A program made the translations under genes and the position numbers. Positions 26,308 through 35,306 of a stretch of DNA of 39,623 nucleotides are shown here, piece by piece (the first letter of the stretch is position 1; each line of letters starts with the position of its first letter). Under the pieces are notes generated by a model. That model had not been told where the DNA came from, did no database searches, and saw nothing but the letters and a program-made list of their open reading frames with translations. The stretch is from positions 1 through 39,623 of the forward strand of contig JAJFLR010000012.1 of assembly GCA_021772565.1 (NCBI GenBank), written 5' to 3'. Origin of the DNA: Opitutales bacterium (lineage in GTDB: Bacteria > Verrucomicrobiota > Verrucomicrobiia > Opitutales > JAJFLR01).

Positions 26308-27732
26308 TCACAATACTGATTTGTTTATTAGTGAAATTGTTTTTGGCAAGCTTGCAGCGGCTACCGCTTGTCCATGTCTTTTAAAAGTTTCATCGGGTGT
26401 ATTCAGTTCTATTTTTTTATACAAGTCTGTAAATTCGTCACGAAGAATTTCTTTGGCTTTATCAATTATAATTTCTCCACCTTCACCAGATGTGACTCTT
26501 CCTAAAATCAATAGATTATTTATATCATAAAACTCAGCGTAATGAGCAATTGAGTAGCCGAAATAAACTCCTATGGTTTGATAAATTTTTTTAGCACGCT
26601 CATCATTTTTTTTCATCAGGTTTTGGACTTCACTTAGTTTTTCTGCTAAGCTCATTTCTTCCGGTAAATTAATTCCGGCATTCGGCAACAGGCGACCAAC
26701 GCCCTGTTGTGAAAAATATTGGACGCCGCAACCTTTATCTCCAGACCATTCATCAATGGGTGCGTCATCACGATAATCAATTGGTACAAAAGCCAATTCA
26801 TTGAGCCAGTTTGTAATATTGCCATTTGGATTTACGTATCCTGCCGCTTGGCTGGTTCCCATACTGAGTCCAAGGACCCCATTTTTATTAAGTGACATCG
26901 ATCCGGCAAGGGCGGTGACCTCACCATCATTTGCCACTTCAAAGGGAATATTGTTCCAATCATTTCTTAATTTGGAAAATATTTTTCTTACATGGTTTTC
27001 AAAATTATCTGGTGCGACTCCTCTAAAAAGTGATGCGACTCGAACTTCATTTTCAATGTAAACTCCGGCAGCACTGCCACCAATCGCATCTACTCTGGGT
27101 AATTTATCAGCAGCTCTTTTTAGTGTATCACAAATACCCTCATAATGATATTGAGGATCTATCTCAAAATATGGGTTCCAGACCACTTCTTCAGTATGGA
27201 TTGGTTTTCCGTCAATGACTGCAGCACATTTGCGGTCACTTCCCCCAAGATCAAAACCAATTCGACAGCCATCTAAATTCCTTCCGAGAGATTTTGCCAA
27301 CTCATTTGGCTCCGGGAGTTCTTCAAAATTACGTGACTCAACAACAAATTTTTTGGCATAAACTTTTTGCCCCATAAACTCATAATCAAAAGCTCTTTCT
27401 CCTTCAGGGTGGTAAATTTTAGCTATAGTTTTAGCTACCTCAGGATCACCGCAAATGATGACTTTATATCCACCTCGCTGCCACAGTAATAACTTTATTA
27501 ATCTTTCAACGTACTTGATGTTCAATGAAATATTATCGTTCTGATGGACGAGAATTTTTGTTTTAATGACAGAAACAGTTCCGTCGCTCCTTTCAATTGC
27601 AATCCCAATATCTGTGGAATCAGAAGATTGGTTAACTCTTTCACGATACAGCTTATTCCAAATAACAGCAGGTGAAAATTCTGGATCAAGAATAGGCCTA
27701 TGTTTTAAAAATTTGGAAGTGTCTAAAATCAT
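26308..27732 (-). CDS. ROK/ASKHA-type sugar kinase-like protein
   Basis: 474 residues with the ASKHA ATPase fold: phosphate-binding GFDLGGSDRKCAAVIDG, GGSAAGVYIEN, ANDGEVTALAGS and GLSMGTSQAAGYV, the last being the adenosine-side loop. It is longer than typical ROK kinases (~300) because of ~190 N-terminal residues and an insertion. The ROK zinc-binding cysteine cluster is not seen. It would phosphorylate a sugar or amino sugar in the cytoplasm. I chose the ATG at 27732 because the 19 residues of the longer frame form an isolated hydrophobic stretch unlike the rest. The gene precedes the cyclase on the same strand. Confidence 0.7.
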   Translation of the reverse strand: MILDTSKFLKHRPILDPEFSPAVIWNKLYRERVNQSSDSTDIGIAIERSDGTVSVIKTKILVHQNDNISLNIKYVERLIKLLLWQRGGYKVIICGDPEVAKTIAKIYHPEGERAFDYEFMGQKVYAKKFVVESRNFEELPEPNELAKSLGRNLDGCRIGFDLGGSDRKCAAVIDGKPIHTEEVVWNPYFEIDPQYHYEGICDTLKRAADKLPRVDAIGGSAAGVYIENEVRVASLFRGVAPDNFENHVRKIFSKLRNDWNNIPFEVANDGEVTALAGSMSLNKNGVLGLSMGTSQAAGYVNPNGNITNWLNELAFVPIDYRDDAPIDEWSGDKGCGVQYFSQQGVGRLLPNAGINLPEEMSLAEKLSEVQNLMKKNDERAKKIYQTIGVYFGYSIAHYAEFYDINNLLILGRVTSGEGGEIIIDKAKEILRDEFTDLYKKIELNTPDETFKRHGQAVAAASLPKTISLINKSVL

Positions 27733-27817
27733 AATATATTTTTTAAATACGCTAACTAATAAAAAATATGCGTCAATAAAAAGGATCACGAAATTTTAGT
27801 AAAATAACGCTATAAAA

Positions 27818-28011
27818 GGTAGGGCTTGAGCTTGGAGGCTGTTGAAAAATAGCAAAAAGATATTGTACACTTTTGTCATTGCAAGCCATCAGCATGATGG
27901 CGCGGCAATCTATCAGCATTTCACGGTCTGGATTGCCGCGGCGCTTCGCTTCTCGCAATGACAATTGCGTAGTCTTACTGTTTTTCAACAGCCTCCAAGC
28001 GAAGACCCTAC
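27818..28011. repeat. Palindromic element with GGTAGGG ends and long terminal hairpin
   Basis: The left arm GGTAGGGCTTGAGCTTGG continues into AGGCTGTTGAAAAA (27818-27848); the right arm TTTTTCAACAGCCTCCAAG runs to CCCTAC (27981-28011). The arms are almost perfectly complementary, with a few mismatches. Inside the loop lies a second inverted repeat of the GTCATTGC family. The element fills the space between the divergent kinase and glycosyltransferase genes; nothing else is seen in 27790-28098. Confidence 0.72.
27873..27964. repeat. Nested GTCATTGC-type palindromic repeat
   Basis: TTGTCATTGC at 27873-27882 faces GCAATGACAA at 27955-27964, with further inner complementarity (GCGGCAATC against GATTGCCGC). 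It is the same family as the repeat at 17229-17319, but inserted in a different host element. Confidence 0.65.
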
Positions 28012-28098
28012 AAATTAAATTCAATCAGCAACTTTTACTACGAAACCTAAAAATTATATTGTCGTTTAAATAACAAAAATTACTCTATATCATAAATC

Positions 28099-29565
28099 AT
28101 GACATTACGCGTAGCAATTGTTCATTATCACTTAAATCTCGGAGGTGTCACTAAGGTAATTGAAAGCGCTGTTGCATCACTCACTGATTCTAATATTGAT
28201 GTTGTTGTTTTGTCAGGTGAACCTTACACAGGTGATAAGTTAGATAACGTTGTCGTTGTTGAGGGGCTTGGGTATTCAATTAATGATTCATCCAACTTAA
28301 CTTCAAAAGAATTAAAAAAACGTCTTATTGAAGGAGTATGTCGTGGTCTTGGTGGATTGCCCGATGTATGGCATGTCCATAATCACTCGTTAGGTAAAAA
28401 TGCTAAACTTCTTGGAGCAATAATTGAACTTATTGATGAAGGGCATAGATTTTTATTTCAGATTCATGATTTTGCTGAAGATGGTAGATCAGCGAATTAT
28501 AAAATTTTATTGAATGAGAAATATCAAAATCAAAAAAAATATACTGAATTACTTTATCCTGTGGGACAGCAGTGTCACTATGCTTTATTAAATAGTAGAG
28601 ATTATAAATTTTTGCTTGATTCTGGTATGGATAGTAATCGACTACATTTGCTTCATAACCCAGTTGTTATCCCGGCTGATTCTTTTCATCAGTCCAATAA
28701 AAAAATCGAACTGAGGAAATTTAAGCGTTACTTTTTTTATCCGGTGCGTGGAATACGTCGGAAAAATTTGGGAGAAATTTTACTGTTATCAATTTTTGCA
28801 AAGGAAGGGGATTGTTTTGTAGTCTCTTTAGAACCTGAAAATCCTGTTTGGAAACCTGTTTATGACCATTGGGTTAAATTGGCTAATGAACTAAGTTTAC
28901 CTGTTATATTTAACGCTGTAAATGATTATGATTACAGTTTTTCGGATTGGATTAATAATGCTTATGCTATTGTAACAACAAGTATAGCAGAAGGTTTTGG
29001 CATGGCTTTTTTGGAACCTTGGCTATTTTCAAAACCATTAGTCGGAAGGAATATAACTGATATAACAGTCGATTTTGAAGAAGCTTCTATTGATCTATCG
29101 TCATTATATTCAGAGATACCTATCCCACTAAACTTCTTTGAAAAAAATTTATTGCTTAACACTTTTACAAAAAAAATAGGTGCACACTTTGATGCTTATA
29201 ATATGAATATCACTGATGCTGAATTACAACATGCCACGCATTATTTTTTCAATGAAGGCAAAGTTGATTTTGGCAGACTGGATGAAGAGTTACAGGAAAT
29301 TGTAATTCGAAAATTATGTTCTGATACTTCACTAAGTAATAATTTAGCTATCAACTTGTATGCCAAGATTCCATCAATGGAAATTATCAGGAAAAATTCT
29401 ACAAATCTAAAAAATAATTTTGGCAATAAAAACTACGGAAAAAAACTAAAACAAATTTATATACAAATTGCTGCTGAGGAGATAGGTGAAATCTCATTTC
29501 TGAATGCTAACACCGTGCTTAATAAATTTTTAAATCCAGCTCATATAAATTTATTGCGGATTTAG
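28099..29565 (+). CDS. Family 4 glycosyltransferase
   Basis: 488 residues with a GT-B fold. The N-terminus VAIVHYHLNLGGVTKVIES carries the Gly-Gly loop, and the donor domain has YPVRGIRRKN and the EX7E motif EGFGMAFLE. A C-terminal extension of about 120 residues follows the catalytic domains; it is Lys/Asn/Leu-rich and not recognised. It is divergent from the ROK-type kinase and 41 bases upstream of the HAD gene, apart from the main polysaccharide cluster. Confidence 0.83.
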   Translation: MTLRVAIVHYHLNLGGVTKVIESAVASLTDSNIDVVVLSGEPYTGDKLDNVVVVEGLGYSINDSSNLTSKELKKRLIEGVCRGLGGLPDVWHVHNHSLGKNAKLLGAIIELIDEGHRFLFQIHDFAEDGRSANYKILLNEKYQNQKKYTELLYPVGQQCHYALLNSRDYKFLLDSGMDSNRLHLLHNPVVIPADSFHQSNKKIELRKFKRYFFYPVRGIRRKNLGEILLLSIFAKEGDCFVVSLEPENPVWKPVYDHWVKLANELSLPVIFNAVNDYDYSFSDWINNAYAIVTTSIAEGFGMAFLEPWLFSKPLVGRNITDITVDFEEASIDLSSLYSEIPIPLNFFEKNLLLNTFTKKIGAHFDAYNMNITDAELQHATHYFFNEGKVDFGRLDEELQEIVIRKLCSDTSLSNNLAINLYAKIPSMEIIRKNSTNLKNNFGNKNYGKKLKQIYIQIAAEEIGEISFLNANTVLNKFLNPAHINLLRI

Positions 29566-29606
29566 ATTTCTAGTTGTGGAAATACAAAGTATGAAATTAT
29601 TTTATA

Positions 29607-30503
29607 ATGAATAAATATAAATCCAATAATTGCATAGATTTAATTCGTAAATTTTCGTCACCTCTGTTACCAATACCAACAGAAATCTCTGCCAGTTTAA
29701 AAAAAATTCCTAATATCAAGGGAGTGGTATTTGATGTCTATGGAACTTTATTTATCTCAGCAGCTGGTGATATAAGTCTTGCTGAAAATAAAAACTATGA
29801 ATCGATATTGCGAAAAGTAATGGCTGATTTTGGTTTTAAGATGATAAATCAAGAAAAGCATTATGCTCATCTGTTTAATGAATTTATCCAAACAGCAGGT
29901 GAGGCTAAGCGCAGAACATTAAATATAAAATTTTCAGAAATTGAAATTCGTGAAGTATGGACGAATTTTATTGAAACGTTATTGAGGAGTGGTGATCTTG
30001 CCGGTGATATTGATAATAATACTATAGAAAACATGGCTGTTGCCTATGAGTGTCAGGTGAATCCGGTTTGGCCGATGCCAAATGTTGAGCAAGTTTTAAA
30101 TAATCTGCTTAGCCAAAATTTTTTGTTAGGTATTATCTCAAACGCTCAATTCTACACACCTTTGCTTTTTGAATCACTCTTGAACAAAAATTTAAATGAA
30201 TGGGGTATAGGTAAAAATCGTTCAGTGTGGTCTTACAAAATTTCTGAAGCAAAGCCATCAGTCAAATTATATGATGATTTAAAAAAACGATTATCTTTGT
30301 TGGGCACCAGTGCATCGGAAATTTTATATGTTGGTAATGATATGCGAAATGATATTTTGCCTGCTTCGATAGTTGGTTTTAAAACAGCATTATTTGCCGG
30401 CGACAAACGTTCATTAAGATTGCGCAAAGACGATGCAGATTGTTGCACCGTTGTTCCTGATTTAATCATTACAAATTTAAATCAGCTTCTAGAATGTGTT
30501 TGA
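29607..30503 (+). CDS. HAD-superfamily hydrolase
   Basis: 298 residues. The nucleophile motif is VFDVYGTLF with Asp43; motif II is ISNAQ, motif III KPSVKL, motif IV YVGNDMRNDILPA. A cap domain lies between motifs I and II. The second Asp of the DxD motif is replaced by Tyr45, as in haloacid-dehalogenase-type members (DAYGT), so a standard phosphatase role is uncertain. It follows the GT4 gene, a common pairing for a transferase and a phosphatase. The convergent rsmE gene ends one base away. Confidence 0.82.
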   Translation: MNKYKSNNCIDLIRKFSSPLLPIPTEISASLKKIPNIKGVVFDVYGTLFISAAGDISLAENKNYESILRKVMADFGFKMINQEKHYAHLFNEFIQTAGEAKRRTLNIKFSEIEIREVWTNFIETLLRSGDLAGDIDNNTIENMAVAYECQVNPVWPMPNVEQVLNNLLSQNFLLGIISNAQFYTPLLFESLLNKNLNEWGIGKNRSVWSYKISEAKPSVKLYDDLKKRLSLLGTSASEILYVGNDMRNDILPASIVGFKTALFAGDKRSLRLRKDDADCCTVVPDLIITNLNQLLECV

Positions 30504-30504
30504 G

Positions 30505-31275
30505 TTATGCTTTAAATACTTCAGTGAATTTATTGGCAACTAAGCCAATTGCTACTGTTGTCGCTGTTTCCACTTTTAGAACGTTTCTTCCCAGGTTTAT
30601 TGGTATGAATCCAAGCTCATTAATTTTGTTGTATTCAGCAGGCGAAAAATCTCCTTCGGGGCCAATTAATATTTTTACTTCAACCTGATTTTTGTCGTTA
30701 GTCTCTGCAATAAACTTTGTGATAATTGTATTTAGGCTAACCGTATTATTTTCAAGACTGGCTATCAAGCATAAACCGTTATGGGTATCTTGATTTAGAA
30801 AATCATTTAAGTGGATGATCTCACTTATTTGAGGTATATAACTGTTACCCGATTGTTTGCAGGCTTCGATAGTAGTGGTTTCCCATTTTTCAATTTTATT
30901 TTTCTGACGGACGTTATTATAACTCACATCACAGTTTTCTGAGTATACCGGTATAATTTTTTTAACACCTAGTTCTGTAGCCTTATGAATTAGGGATTCC
31001 ATAGTTTTCCCCTTGGCGATACACTGTACTAAAGTAATTGAGTAGGGGAGTGGTTCAATTGATTTTATTTCTTTAAAATCAAGATGAGCATTTTGATGAG
31101 TTATCTCAGACAGTTCACAAATTATTTCGGATCCGAATCCATTAAACAATGTGACAACCGTTCCGATTCGAGCGCGCACTACTCTAGCTAGATGATGGCT
31201 TTGTGTTGAATCTAAAATAATTCGCTTATCTTTAAATGGTAATTTAAAGGCGAAATAATATCTGTATTTAGGCAT
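30505..31275 (-). CDS. rsmE: 16S rRNA m3U1498 methyltransferase RsmE
   Basis: Methylates N3 of uridine 1498 of 16S rRNA. The 256-residue protein has an N-terminal PUA-like segment (DSTQSHHLARVVRARIG), the family stretch KGKTMESLIHKATELGV and the SPOUT knot LIGPEGDFSPAEY with LGRNVLKVETA at the C-terminus. All family hallmarks are present and the length is normal. Downstream of the HU gene on the same strand, but with a terminator in between. Confidence 0.94.
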   Translation of the reverse strand: MPKYRYYFAFKLPFKDKRIILDSTQSHHLARVVRARIGTVVTLFNGFGSEIICELSEITHQNAHLDFKEIKSIEPLPYSITLVQCIAKGKTMESLIHKATELGVKKIIPVYSENCDVSYNNVRQKNKIEKWETTTIEACKQSGNSYIPQISEIIHLNDFLNQDTHNGLCLIASLENNTVSLNTIITKFIAETNDKNQVEVKILIGPEGDFSPAEYNKINELGFIPINLGRNVLKVETATTVAIGLVANKFTEVFKA

Positions 31276-31311
31276 TATTGTTTATGCCAATTTTATAGGC
31301 TATCCCTATAA

Positions 31312-31343
31312 ACAAAAAGACCCGCAATAAATTGACGGGCCTG
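31312..31343 (-). terminator. Rho-independent terminator of the HU gene
   Basis: On the minus strand GGCCCG and CGGGTC pair (with one G-U), extended inside by CAA/TTG, and run into TTTTTG. It lies 21 bases after the HU stop codon and before the rsmE start. Confidence 0.85.
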
Positions 31344-31364
31344 TTTGAATTGTAGATAAGATCT

Positions 31365-31640
31365 TTATACGATTGCTTTAAGACCTGAACCTGCTTTAAA
31401 CTTTACAGCTTTAGAGGCTTTAATCTTAATTTTCTCGCGGGTTTGTGGATTGATACCAAGTCTGGCTGCACGTTTTACAATGGAGAAAGTTCCGAATCCC
31501 ATTAATTGAACTGCTTTATCTTTCTTGATTCCAGTTTTGATACCTTCTATAACTGCTTCGACTGCTTTTTCAGCACATGATTTTGTAGCCTCGTCTCCAA
31601 GACTTTTTTGAACTGCTGCAACTAATTCTGCTTTATTCAT
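31365..31640 (-). CDS. HU-family DNA-binding protein
   Basis: A 91-residue basic histone-like protein that binds and bends DNA as a dimer. MNKAELVAAVQKSLG is the usual N-terminal helix, GFGTFSIVKRAARLGINPQTREKI contains the beta-arm with the R-x-x-R-x-G-x-NP tip that enters the minor groove, and VKFKAGSGLKAIV is the C-terminus. Length is exactly as expected. It is a single gene with its own terminator. Confidence 0.95.
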   Translation of the reverse strand: MNKAELVAAVQKSLGDEATKSCAEKAVEAVIEGIKTGIKKDKAVQLMGFGTFSIVKRAARLGINPQTREKIKIKASKAVKFKAGSGLKAIV

Positions 31641-31824
31641 AATTTTTTTCTATTAATAGTGGTTTGTGATGTAATTTGCTATTTATAAAACGATTCCATT
31701 CCAATTATCTTATTCTTTTACAGTCAATAAAAATTTTCGTATTTTTAAACATTTATTTATCAGTAATTCCAGTGATATATCTTGTTGTCAGTTATAATTG
31801 TTTAATTTTTTCTTTTAAATAGAA

Positions 31825-32751
31825 TTAATAGAATATTGTAATATTTTTGTGGCCGTTAGGTGTAGTTGAGAATTCACTCACTTCAGCCTTAATTTTTTTT
31901 GAAATTAGTGCCAAGCCAATGTTATTTTTATCAGATTTAGCGACAGTTTTTAACATACCAATTTTTTTATCAACGTGATATATTGGGCACGGAAGTGCTT
32001 TAGTATCAATATTATCGCAAATACTTACTTTTGTTAAAATTCTATTTGCGTTACCCATGGAATGTAGGCGAGCCATGACTTCCTGCCCAAGATAACAGCC
32101 TTTATTAAATGATATTGCTGAATTTTCCAAGTTGCCCTCTTGAGGCAACTCACTTTTGCCGATGTCATTTGGTATTGATGGAATCAATGCATCAATTCTA
32201 TCTCGTTCAATCTCATTTTGATCGATCCAGTTGTTCTTAATTTCAGGAAATTTTTTTTCAATCTCTATTAATATTTTTGATAAATCATTATTATTAATAA
32301 TTAAATCATAATTATTTTTATTATTCCTTCTGCCATTAAATGAAAATCCAGATGATAAATTAACCCATTTATTTTCCTCAGGTTTTGTTGCTCCAAGACT
32401 CTTGAATATGCTATCTGAATTATCGCCATACCAGGTTAGTAATTTAACATTTTCCGTTTCATCAATCAGTGTGACATCATCTGCAATTATAAATTGACTT
32501 AGTTTTCCGATAATAACTTCGGCTTTGCTATTGTAACTAAACAAATAAAATACTTTGTCATTATTGATGACGAAACTATCTGCATGAACCTTGCCTTTTC
32601 TGTCTAACCACAGTCCGTAAGTGACAGAATTTTCATCTATTGAAGGTTTAAGATCATTGCTAAATTGACTTTGAAGGAAGTCTAATGAATCGTCACCTTC
32701 TACTTTTATCCATGCAGCTGGCTTGGATTGGTGTATTTTTAGATCGCTCAT
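31825..32751 (-). CDS. ygfZ: Folate-binding protein YgfZ/GcvT-like
   Basis: 308 residues of the YgfZ/CAF17 family, tetrahydrofolate-dependent proteins needed for repair or maturation of some Fe-S enzymes. The family signature K-G-C-Y-x-G-Q-E is present as NKGCYLGQEVMARLH. The N-terminus has WIKVEGDDSLDFLQSQFSNDL, a GcvT-like feature. Lies on the opposite strand from, and 87 bases before, the DAHP synthase gene. Confidence 0.9.
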   Translation of the reverse strand: MSDLKIHQSKPAAWIKVEGDDSLDFLQSQFSNDLKPSIDENSVTYGLWLDRKGKVHADSFVINNDKVFYLFSYNSKAEVIIGKLSQFIIADDVTLIDETENVKLLTWYGDNSDSIFKSLGATKPEENKWVNLSSGFSFNGRRNNKNNYDLIINNNDLSKILIEIEKKFPEIKNNWIDQNEIERDRIDALIPSIPNDIGKSELPQEGNLENSAISFNKGCYLGQEVMARLHSMGNANRILTKVSICDNIDTKALPCPIYHVDKKIGMLKTVAKSDKNNIGLALISKKIKAEVSEFSTTPNGHKNITIFY

Positions 32752-32838
32752 TTTTTAGATATTTATAAACAGTTTTTAATTGAACTTATATTCCTTAAGC
32801 AATAAACCAACAAATAATTAATAATATTATTTCAAACT

Positions 32839-33903
32839 GTGAAACAAGTATCAGACATAAATATTTTAAAATCGAGAGAATTACCTTCTCCTGATTTTTT
32901 CTGCAACGAATTAAAGCGAACTGAAAAACAGGCAGAATTTGTTGCTCAATCAAGAGAGCAAATTCATAAAATAATTTTTGGCTCAGATCACAGACATTTA
33001 TTAATTGTCGGTCCTTGCTCTATTCACGATATTAAATCAGGAAAAGAGTATGCTGAAAAACTAGCAGCGTTATCTTCTCGTGTTGCTGATAGAATAATGT
33101 TGGTCATGAGAGTGTATTTTGAAAAACCTCGAACAACTATTGGTTGGAAAGGGTTGATAATGGACCCACATTTGGACGGGACTTATGACATTCCACATGG
33201 TATAAAAATGGCTCGTGAGTTTTTGCTGAACGTTTTAGATTTAGGATTACCAACCGCTACAGAATTTTTGGATCCGATTACCCCTCAATATATTTCTGAT
33301 CTAACGTCTTGGGCAGCCATTGGAGCTCGAACATCAGAATCACAAACTCACCGCCAAATGGCCTCCGGCTTGTCGATGCCATTAGGATTTAAAAATAATA
33401 CGGCCGGAAATGTAATAGCTGCAATCAATGCAATTAAAGCTGCCTGTCAGCAACAAACTTTTTTAGGAATCAGTCATCAAGGTATTGCATCTGCCGTAAC
33501 AACTCGTGGAAATCCTAACTGCCATATTGTTTTACGTGGCGGAGACAATGGACCCAATTTTGAAAAAGAACACATTGAATCTACAGTAGCTCTCTTGAAA
33601 AAAAATAATTTACCATCGGCCGTTATGGTAGATTGCAGTCATGCAAATAGTTCTAAAGATCATACAAAACAAGGGGGCGTGTTAAAATATTTATTAGATC
33701 AAATTGAAAACGGCAACGATTCAATTATTGGCTCTATGCTGGAAAGTAACTTAGTTGCCGGAAATCAATCTTTCCCGTGTCCCAAAGAAGACCTTGTCTA
33801 TGGACAGTCAATAACTGATGCTTGCATTGACTGGGATTCCACAGAAAAATTAATTCTAGAATCTTATAAATCTTTAGAAAGTCGTTTTGCGGTGGCTACT
33901 TAA
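32839..33903 (+). CDS. 3-deoxy-7-phosphoheptulonate synthase (DAHP synthase, type I)
   Basis: First step of the shikimate pathway: phosphoenolpyruvate plus erythrose 4-phosphate to DAHP. The 354 residues match the E. coli AroF/G/H type. Active-site segments: GPCSIHD, MRVYFEKPRTTIGWKGLIMDP, ATEFLDPITPQY, GARTSESQTHRQMASGLSMP and SHANSSKDH, with metal ligands Cys, His, Glu and Asp among them. Which isozyme (which feedback inhibitor) cannot be told, so I give no symbol. The start is GTG at 32839; no ATG lies upstream in frame at a sensible distance. Confidence 0.94.
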   Translation: MKQVSDINILKSRELPSPDFFCNELKRTEKQAEFVAQSREQIHKIIFGSDHRHLLIVGPCSIHDIKSGKEYAEKLAALSSRVADRIMLVMRVYFEKPRTTIGWKGLIMDPHLDGTYDIPHGIKMAREFLLNVLDLGLPTATEFLDPITPQYISDLTSWAAIGARTSESQTHRQMASGLSMPLGFKNNTAGNVIAAINAIKAACQQQTFLGISHQGIASAVTTRGNPNCHIVLRGGDNGPNFEKEHIESTVALLKKNNLPSAVMVDCSHANSSKDHTKQGGVLKYLLDQIENGNDSIIGSMLESNLVAGNQSFPCPKEDLVYGQSITDACIDWDSTEKLILESYKSLESRFAVAT

Positions 33904-33933
33904 TAATTTAAAAATAAATCAAATTATCAAAAT

Positions 33934-34917
33934 ATGAAAGATCCTATCAGAGTTGCAGTGACCGGTGCCGCCGGTCAAATCGGTTATTCATTATTATTTA
34001 GAATTGCCTCAGGTTCCATGTTTGGCCCAGACCAGCCGGTCTGTCTGAACTTAATTGAAATTGAGCCCGCATTAAAAGCTCTTGAAGGAGTCGTTATGGA
34101 AATAAACGATTGTGCATTTCCATTACTCCAGGAAATTATTCCTACATCAAATTTAGACGAAGGTTTTAAAGATGTAAATTGGGCATTGTTAGTTGGAAGT
34201 GTTCCACGGAAAAAAGGCATGGAGCGTAAAGATTTACTCGGTATCAATGGTAAAATTTTCACATCACAAGGCAAAGCAATTGAAAAAAATGCAGCCTCAG
34301 ACATTCGCGTATTAGTGGTCGGTAATCCATGTAATACAAATTGTTTAATTGCCATGAACAATGCCAAAGGAATTCCATCGAATCGATTTTTTGCAATGAC
34401 ACGTCTTGATGAAAACAGAGCAAAACATCAATTGGCGCATAAAGCAGGTGTCAACATAACGGCTGTAACCAACATGACAATCTGGGGAAATCATTCGGCA
34501 ACACAGTATCCCGATTTTTATAATGCTAAAATTAATGGTCAAAATGCAGATCAAGTGATTGGTGATGAAGCTTGGTTGAAACAAGAGTTTATTCCAACAG
34601 TTCAAAAACGCGGTGCGGCAATTATCGAAGCGCGTGGCTTATCCTCTGCTGCTTCCGCTGCAAATAGTGTTGTTGATACTGTAAGGTCTCTAACTTATCC
34701 AACACCTGAAGGAAAGTGGCACAGTGTTGCCGTTTGCTCAGATGGAAGCTATGATACACCCGAGGGGCTAATGATTTCTTTCCCAATTAAAAGTGATGGG
34801 GAAAACTGGGAAATAGTTAAAAATGTTCCGATAAACGAATTTAGTCGCGAAAAAATTGATGCATCAGTTGCTGAATTATCAGAGGAGAGAGAATTGGTCA
34901 AAGAATTGATGGGCTAA
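33934..34917 (+). CDS. mdh: Malate dehydrogenase
   Basis: NAD-dependent interconversion of malate and oxaloacetate. 327 residues; [17 protein letters not shown] is the dinucleotide-binding start, [12 protein letters not shown] the substrate-loop arginine region, NPCNTN and [13 protein letters not shown] follow, and [12 protein letters not shown] carries the catalytic His. The pattern is that of the cytosolic-type (type 2) bacterial MDH. It lies 30 bases after the DAHP synthase gene on the same strand. Confidence 0.94.
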   Translation: MKDPIRVAVTGAAGQIGYSLLFRIASGSMFGPDQPVCLNLIEIEPALKALEGVVMEINDCAFPLLQEIIPTSNLDEGFKDVNWALLVGSVPRKKGMERKDLLGINGKIFTSQGKAIEKNAASDIRVLVVGNPCNTNCLIAMNNAKGIPSNRFFAMTRLDENRAKHQLAHKAGVNITAVTNMTIWGNHSATQYPDFYNAKINGQNADQVIGDEAWLKQEFIPTVQKRGAAIIEARGLSSAASAANSVVDTVRSLTYPTPEGKWHSVAVCSDGSYDTPEGLMISFPIKSDGENWEIVKNVPINEFSREKIDASVAELSEERELVKELMG

Positions 34918-34926
34918 ACTTAGCAA

Positions 34927-34956
34927 TTGTTTAAGACTTGAAATTTGTTCTATAAT
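34927..34956 (+). promoter_or_regulatory. Candidate promoter, upstream copy of the tRNA promoter
   Basis: TTGTTT at 34927-34932 and TATAAT at 34951-34956, spacing 18. The surrounding block (TTTAAGACTTGAAATTTGTT through AGAATAGGCGACCTTAAC) is a near copy of the block before the intact tRNA at 36197-36260. It would transcribe the tRNA fragment and the sequence after it. Confidence 0.55.
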
Positions 34957-35015
34957 TAAAAGAATAGGCGACCTTAACTGATCATTGCTTTAAGTTTAGT
35001 TACGAAACTTAATTT

Positions 35016-35052
35016 GCCAGGGTAGCTCAGAGGTAGAGCAGAGGACTTATAA
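35016..35052 (+). pseudogene. 5' half of a tRNA gene, truncated after the anticodon loop
   Basis: 37 bases matching positions 1-38 of the intact tRNA at 36288 with two differences: A for C in the D loop and T for C in the anticodon loop, which would change the anticodon from CAT to TAT. The match stops exactly at the end of the anticodon loop. No 3' half complementary to the GCCAGGG acceptor strand is found before the intact tRNA, so it cannot make a normal tRNA. Confidence 0.75.
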
Positions 35053-35306
35053 ATCAATTAGAGAAAAAGATTCTCAAATAGACTCGGTTGGAGTCCAGTA
35101 GTAATAAGCTCTATAGTCAGGTTACAAATCAGACAAAATGACTTTACTATTCAATAATCTATAGCTAAACGGTATAGACCATTACTTCTAAAGTGAATTA
35201 GATAACTCTAGATTAGAATGTCGTTGATTAAAAATAACGGAGTTAAATTCATACTATCTTTTTGACACAAAAAATTCCATGAATATAAATTGTCGCGAAA
35301 GAATTA
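35053..35306 (+). other. Non-coding stretch with a series of hairpins after the tRNA fragment
   Basis: No ORF is seen. Four short hairpins follow one another: GAGAA/TTCTC (35061-35075), GACTC/GAGTC (35081-35095), TCTATA/TATAGA (35158-35178) and TCTAA/TTAGA (35187-35202). It is downstream of a promoter copy and upstream of the PIN gene, so it may be a structured leader or small RNA. I cannot assign it to a known RNA family; a group I intron was considered and not supported. Confidence 0.35.

Noticed and set aside
33984-34367. A 127-codon ORF on the minus strand inside mdh
   Set aside because: It is a shadow of the well-supported mdh frame, with no recognisable domain.
35016-35306. A tRNA interrupted by a group I intron in the anticodon loop
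   Set aside because: The position would be right, and the stretch has several hairpins, but no 3' exon matching the acceptor or T arm follows before the intact tRNA, and I could not identify convincing P7/P3 core elements.
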